DNA of 64,000 bases from Mytilisepta virgata. Taxonomy: Eukaryota; Mollusca; Bivalvia; Mytilida; Mytilidae. This document shows, piece by piece, positions 59,356 through 64,000 of the stretch (positions within the stretch are counted from its first letter, which is position 1; each line of letters opens with the position of its first letter). The position numbers were made by a program, and so were the translations under genes. The notes below the pieces were generated by a model, which saw nothing but the letters and a program-made list of their open reading frames with translations, did not search any database and was not told where the DNA came from. The DNA lies in the NCBI GenBank assembly GCA_028015205.1, contig CM051521.1, positions 91,674,513 to 91,738,512 on the forward strand, read 5' to 3'.

Positions 59356-59689
59356 GATACCAATATTGATGCACAAGATGTGGACATTCCGTCGATTTAC
59401 GACTCCTCAGTTGCACTTCATATATGCACAACGAGTGACATTTGAAAACAAAATTTAATTACAAAAATCATCAGTTTTATTTTTCCACTACAAATTTCAC
59501 TATCTGGAAGGGCATGATAGTAGAATCCCTCTGTGTCTCAGCTTATTGGATGAATTTCGAGGGGAAAGCTACTCAATCATGGATAGATTCTGTCATTAAA
59601 TGGAAAGATTTGTCACCACGAATTAAATTATTACTACAAACAAATATCAAAGCTTGTATTTTGTACCCGATGTCGATAATCCATTATAA

Positions 59690-60440
59690 ATTCGTTGATA
59701 CCAATTTTGATGCACAACATGTGCAAATTTCGTCGATTTACGAATCATCAGTTGTGTTCAAGACCTAAAATGTTGCATCATCGGAAACCCACTGCCGGTC
59801 GCGCTTACGTTTTGTTTTCAATTACCGATCGTGGGTCAATTAATTCATTTTTTCTCGTTTTCATGAATATTCATGAATCAAATTGACTATTGAAATTTCT
59901 GCTAACAATAATGGAATTCTCCACTTTGGAAACTTTGACAATAGTGACGTTCTCCACTTTGGAGATAAACAAATTCTTTGGAAAGTAAAACGGTGCCCAC
60001 ATGCGTAATGCAGGTGATACATTTTTGTTGTGTAGTGATATTTTTTTTATGTGGTCAGTAATGCATTCTCTTTGAACGTATGAAAACGTGTTTACTTTGT
60101 TTGAAAACTATATCGAAAATACACTGGAATTGCGTACCGGCGACGACATATATCTTGACCCAAAGCTCGTCTTTTAACTGTCACTTGATTGGCTGTATTC
60201 CCATTACAGAATCGTAAGGAAAGCAATCAAAATGGTTCATGAATATATTTATGAGACCGAGAAAAAATGAATGAATTGATCCACAGTCGGTAAGTGGAAG
60301 CAAAGCGTAAGCGCGACCGGCCATGGGTTTCCGACGATGAAAATGTTGAAAACTAAAACAATAATCCACAACGTTGACGGGCAAATTCAAAAATTCCAAA
60401 GTAACCAAAAGGGTAGAGGCAAAATCATAGCTTATTATGT
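59690..60440. repeat. Dispersed repeat split by the 564-bp long-TIR element
   Basis: Left part CAACATGTGCAAATTTCGTC, GACCTAAAATGTTG (to 59775); right part AAAATGTTGAAAACTAAAAC, AACGTTGACGGGCAAATTCA (from 60340). The uninterrupted homologue at 21300-21450 has AAAATGTTG once, proving the insertion point. Another partial copy begins near 59356. Confidence 0.8.
59776..60339 (+). mobile_element. 564-bp non-autonomous long-TIR (Mutator-like) element
   Basis: Ends CATCATCGGAAACC and GGTTTCCGACGATG, with inverted homology of about 100 bp (GCCGGTCGCGCTTACG..., GGGTCAATTAATTCATTTTT). A perfect 9-bp target duplication AAAATGTTG lies at 59767-59775 and 60340-60348. The two inner arms differ and match those of the 3.7-kb element in intron 5. 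Non-coding deletion derivative by inference. Confidence 0.88.
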
Positions 60441-60484
60441 TCCCCTAATGATTGCGACTATTAGATTGATTTTATTTGACAACA

Positions 60485-60808
60485 CAGTGGTGCGGAAGGT
60501 CGCGGGTTCGATCCCCGGCCGGGTCAAACCAAAGACATTAAAATTGGTATTTGCTGCTTCTCCGCCAAGCACGCGGCATCTAGGAGTAAGAGCAAAGACT
60601 GGTGGCTCGGAGTCAGTATAATGTGTCCGAGTGAGGTGATATGTCTTCCTGCGGACAGTTACCTCGTGAGCTAGCACATTAAAAATCCGACTTAGCGTGT
60701 CAGTCTAGTACAAAGCAGGGATCATATTCATTATCATTTCAACATGTTCTCGTCCTGATATGCACCTGGTTGCCACTGGACGTTAAACAATAATTCATCC
60801 ATCATCCA
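60485..60808 (+). mobile_element. tRNA-derived SINE, longest copy, (ATCC)n-type tail
   Basis: B box GGTTCGATCCC at 60505-60515; central part TTCTCCGCCAAGCACGCGGC, GACTGGTGGCTCGGAGTCAG; the 3' part TTGCCACTGGACGTTAAACA is shared with copy 1. It ends CATCCATCATCCAT. The A-box side is cut short. Confidence 0.78.
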
Positions 60809-61717
60809 TACAACACAGTGGGGGAGGGGGTGAATGCAGAAAAGGAACTGCCTATCCTTCCTAAAATTCATATCATACAGTAACATCACCTTTGTAGATT
60901 CTTTGTTTATGTTGTACTGAGTTTTTTCTTTTAATGTTTATGTTCTGTCTTTTGTATTTCTTCCTTTGTTGATTGATTCTTTTGATGTTTGCTTAACGTT
61001 CAGTGGCAAATATTTCATGCTTTATCAGGTAGAGAACCACTTCTAATCCCTGGATTTTCCATCCCTTCTTATTACGTCTTTTGAATTGCTTCCAATGTAT
61101 TCCTGTCCAAACTATTCAACATGTTATGTGGCGTTCAACGATGAATAACAGACAAACCACAAAACAAGACATAAGGCCGAAAATCACTTATTATTTTCCG
61201 GATTATTTTACCTCAAATCTTCTTCCAAATACAAAACTTGATTAAAAAAACATTTGGGAAAATTACAAACCTATGAACAATTAATAAGGTTCAATACCTC
61301 ATGGTGAATGTAGACAGAACGAGAGAAAAACGAAGTCAATAATGGTAAATCTAAGTAGAAATATATATATATATATATATATGGAAAAACGTAGATAAAC
61401 ATTGACCTCACAAAGAAACGATGGGTGAACTCAAGGGCTCTGGTTAAAGACATCCTCCAAAATTGATTGTAAAAATTCCAATAAACGGACATTTTCGGTG
61501 TGATAGAGATATGAAAAAAAGCAACTAAAATGGGAAAAGATACTTTTCATTTAACTGTAACCTTATAATAACATACCGTGTTGGATATCATTTATCTTTA
61601 ATCTTTCATGCAGTTCGGAATGTATGAATTATATTCCCCAAAACGGACATAGCCATAATTAAGACCAGATTTTGACATTACGCAGACTTATACACAATAT
61701 GATGTAATATAGATTTA
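60809..61717. other. No gene; downstream of SLC23 gene 2
   Basis: AT-rich, with a short (AT)n run at 61362-61382. It should include the 3'UTR of the - strand gene 2. The - strand frame 61271-61492 has no recognisable domain. Confidence 0.45.
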
Positions 61718-61953
61718 TTATGATGCATTAGCTAATTTATAACCAGACTGATGTCTACTGAATTTTGATTTCTTCCAGCATTTCCAGTTTGACTCACTGT
61801 ATGTCGGAAATACAGGAAGATATTTCAAAAACGGAAATATCCGCTTCAGTCGCTGTGTTAGCCATGGAATTTCATAAATTTCTTTTCCTTCTTCTGTTTT
61901 TATTTCAAATCTTGTTTCAGACCAAACATATAGTCCTCGTTCCTGCTTCGAAC
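61718..61953 (-). CDS. SLC23 gene 2, terminal coding exon
   Basis: 236 bp from acceptor AATTGAAG to TAA (61720-61718). Encodes GSKQERGLYVWSETRFEIKT, YEIPWLTQRL, FLKYLPVFPTY: cytosolic C-terminus of an SLC23 transporter, about 60% identical to exon 11 of gene 1. The open frame upstream of 61953 is intronic. Confidence 0.92.
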
Positions 61954-62400
61954 CTTCAATTAAATACATTGCAATAGGTTTACTCCTGCTTTCTTGCGTA
62001 TTTCTAATGGCGTCAGTCCCACAAATCCATTTAGAGAAGATCGCCATACATTATGGAATTGTACAAAATATATGAACACACTTTTCTAAGATAAACTGTG
62101 TCTCTTTCACTGTGCTTTGTTTGTAATTGGCTTAATCTTTGAAGTCATTCTGGATTTAAATATGTCACACAGTAGTTTCGATGGTTGTTTCATATTAGTA
62201 TATTTGTTACCTAGTGCAGTATCTGTAAACAATGACTTTTAAAAGTGCGTGTTTAGTGCAGTGAAATTTGTATCATAGTGTCTGCAAGATTTCAACCAGG
62301 AAATACTGCAATAGACGTGGTTCACAGATGAAAATTTTTGTTATTTAGCTTTGGTGATTTTAAAGTGCAGACATCTAAAATTTATTGGAAGAAAACTTAC

Positions 62401-62496
62401 CTTTAATTGTATTATCCATTACAAAGCCAAGTATACCCCCAAAAAATGATGGGTTAGTCAATATCATAAGAACAAACTTGTCAAATTCGTCATTAC
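62401..62496 (-). CDS. SLC23 gene 2, penultimate coding exon
   Basis: 96 bp, exactly the size and phase of exon 10 of gene 1. Encodes GNDEFDKFVLMILTNPSFFG then GILGFVMDNTIK. Acceptor TTTCCAG, donor AAG|GTAAGT. The intron to the last exon is 447 bp. Remaining exons lie beyond 64000. Confidence 0.92.
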
Positions 62497-63119
62497 CTGG
62501 AAATACACATTTTATAATCATTGACTTGATATTCGGGGGATAGTAAGTTTATGTTCTCCGAGGAACTATAGAATAGTTAATATCGAGAAGACAATTTACT
62601 GTCTTTTCTCTGATTATCCAGCCATTTTAAAAGTATTCTATTATTTAAAATATCGTTACATTTCATAAATGAAACCCTTTGACATTTTTGGGGGGAGGGG
62701 GTGTTTATCGTTTATTTTCCTGGAATATTTTAATAAAAAAACAAATCTAAAATTGATTCAATCCGAAAAATATATTCCCGTGCGCGATTCCTAATCTACA
62801 TAAGAATTCTTTCAAACAAAGGTACATTGCTGTTTCAGCTAATTGCTCTACAAAATCTCTTTCAAAGATTTCAACATTCATAATGACATGTATTAAAGAG
62901 GGCCTTCAGAATTGGCGTCAATCAGATGTGGATTCTTTTAAAAACTAAAAATCTAAAATCAAAATCTGGCTACATGCAACAGCATAAAAACATTCGGCTT
63001 CTCTACACTCTACAATACCATACAACATTCTCAATTAAAATATCGATTGAAACAGCTAGTTCATCAATTTTTTTTTCAAGAAAAATGGCACACAAAGGAA
63101 TAAATTTCTAGTTTTAGAT
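62497..63119. other. Intron of SLC23 gene 2; no other feature
   Basis: AT-rich with a G-run (GGGGGGAGGGGG, 62692). No coding or repeat evidence before the reverse transcriptase fragment. Confidence 0.45.
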
Positions 63120-63810
63120 AGAGAAAAGGCTTATTTCGATAAGAACCACTCTGATTCTGACAAAAAGTATTCTGAAGATGAAATTACAGACATGTTAGAT
63201 TTTCTCATAGACAACATAATGAAATTACAAACATATTAGATTTTCTCATAGACAACATAATGAAATTACAAACATATTAGATTTTCTCATGGACAACATA
63301 ATGAAATTACAAACATATTAGATTTTCTCATAGAAAAAATATTTGTTGAATTTGGCGGTCGAATTTTTCAACAAACAATCGGCATTCCAATGGGAACCAA
63401 CTGTGCTCCTCTCCTCAACGATCTGTTTCTGTACTCATATGAAGTGGACTCAATTCAAGGGCTGCTACGTGAAAACCAAGGAGACTAGCCCGATCCTTTA
63501 ATTTCACTTTTCGTTATATAGGTGACGTGTTGTCGTTAAATAACGACAAATTCCAAGACTTTCTACATCTCATCTACCCCAGTGAGCTTGAAAATAAGGA
63601 TACTACAGAAACATCGAAGTCCACTTCATATTGGATTTGTTTCTTGAAATAGGCAACGAGTGACATTTGAAGACAAAACGTAATGACAAATGTAATGACA
63701 TCAACTTTCCTATCGTTAATTTTCCCTTCTCGAGTAGCAATATACCAACATCGCCTGCATATGGCTCTTCGTTCCTCAGTTTATCCGATATTCAAGGGCA
63801 TGCATGAGTT
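63120..63810 (+). pseudogene. Decayed reverse transcriptase with internal 41-bp tandem repeat
   Basis: Blocks in shifting frames: SEDEITDMLDFLIDNI (63170-63218), FVEFGGRIFQQTIGIPMGTN then CAPLLNDLFLYSYE (63345-63445), and YIGDVLSLN-like decay (63515-63545). Similar to RTs very common in bivalves that carry the IPMGTNCAPLLADLFLYSYE signature; the usual Y-x-DD box is lost here. A 41-bp unit is repeated about 3.8 times at 63180-63333. It lies in the intron of SLC23 gene 2, opposite in strand. Confidence 0.75.
63180..63333. repeat. 41-bp tandem repeat, ~3.8 units
   Basis: Unit begins GAAATTACAAACATATTAGA and ends GACAACATAAT (63180, 63221, 63262, 63303). It derives from RT coding sequence for EITDMLDFLIDNI; 41 is not a multiple of three, so each unit breaks the frame. 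Confidence 0.92.
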
Positions 63811-63819
63811 ACCATGACT

Positions 63820-64000
63820 TTCGACAAAGAGGATTAGGGGACGACCATTTGATATTCTAGGGGGCAGGAGGATTTTGAAAATAAATAACTCAGCCTTGAT
63901 AATAACAAAAATGAATGGTTTGTTCTGTGGTAGTTTGAAAATAAATAACGTGACCAACAATGTATTGAAAATAAATAACTCGGCAGGTCTTTTAAACCAT
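63820..64000. repeat. Repeat edge with spaced GAAAATAAATAAC units
   Basis: TTAGGGGACGACCATTTGAT, CTAGGGGGCAGGAGG is followed by TTGAAAATAAATAACTCAG-type units at 63874, 63938 and 63965. This looks like the start of another dispersed repeat that leaves the window. Confidence 0.4.

Overview
Eukaryotic, AT-rich and heavily repeat-laden DNA with small exons, GT-AG introns and no operon-like gene packing. Several signatures together point to a bivalve mollusc, most likely a mussel close to Mytilus: the dispersed repeat with hairpin ends that starts with AGGCTC and ends in GGTGAGCT, the tRNA-like SINE with an (ATCC)n tail, the repeat containing the phrase AAGCCCGCCGCATTTTTGCG, and Helitrons starting TCTATAATACTAAATTTACG. 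The species call is inference from recalled repeat phrases, not a database match.

Only three host genes can be supported. (1) A C2H2 zinc-finger gene on the + strand (coding exon 15504-17396, 630 aa, 14 fingers). (2) A complete SLC23/nucleobase-ascorbate transporter (NAT family) gene on the - strand. I rebuilt it as 11 coding exons between 45857 and 23990: all phases match, 612 aa, one GC-AG intron. (3) The last two coding exons (62496-62401 and 61953-61718) of a second - strand SLC23 paralogue, whose 5' part lies beyond the window. The two SLC23 genes are tandem head-to-tail copies with the same exon phases.

The rest is mainly mobile and repetitive DNA. 1-8.4 kb: a ~145-bp satellite, a LINE tail, and a 5'-truncated LINE split by a Helitron. 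9-20.3 kb: hairpin-ended repeats with internal subrepeats, a TIR element, SINEs and the zinc-finger gene. 20.6-23 kb: a palindromic 22-bp minisatellite and an (AT)n tract. 24-46 kb: the SLC23 gene, whose introns hold an intact Tc1-like transposon (intron 9), a 3.7-kb long-TIR element with ~9-bp target duplications (intron 5), a Helitron and a Harbinger-like MITE (intron 4), and a 1.5-kb TIR element (intron 3). 46-54 kb: decayed reverse-transcriptase elements and repeats. 54.4-56.3 kb: a GC-rich tandem block dense in CRE/ETS/NRF1/YY1-like sites, followed by a ~150-bp tandem array. 56.3-60.8 kb: a third Helitron, a decayed unknown gene, a 564-bp relative of the long-TIR element, and a SINE. 61.7-64 kb: the second SLC23 gene end and a broken reverse transcriptase.

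The most notable results are: a MITE that landed inside a splice donor and left it working by sequence; Helitrons that carry a relative of the local satellite monomer; an SLC23 protein with altered signature motifs; and a 3.7-kb and a 564-bp element sharing the same unlike arms.
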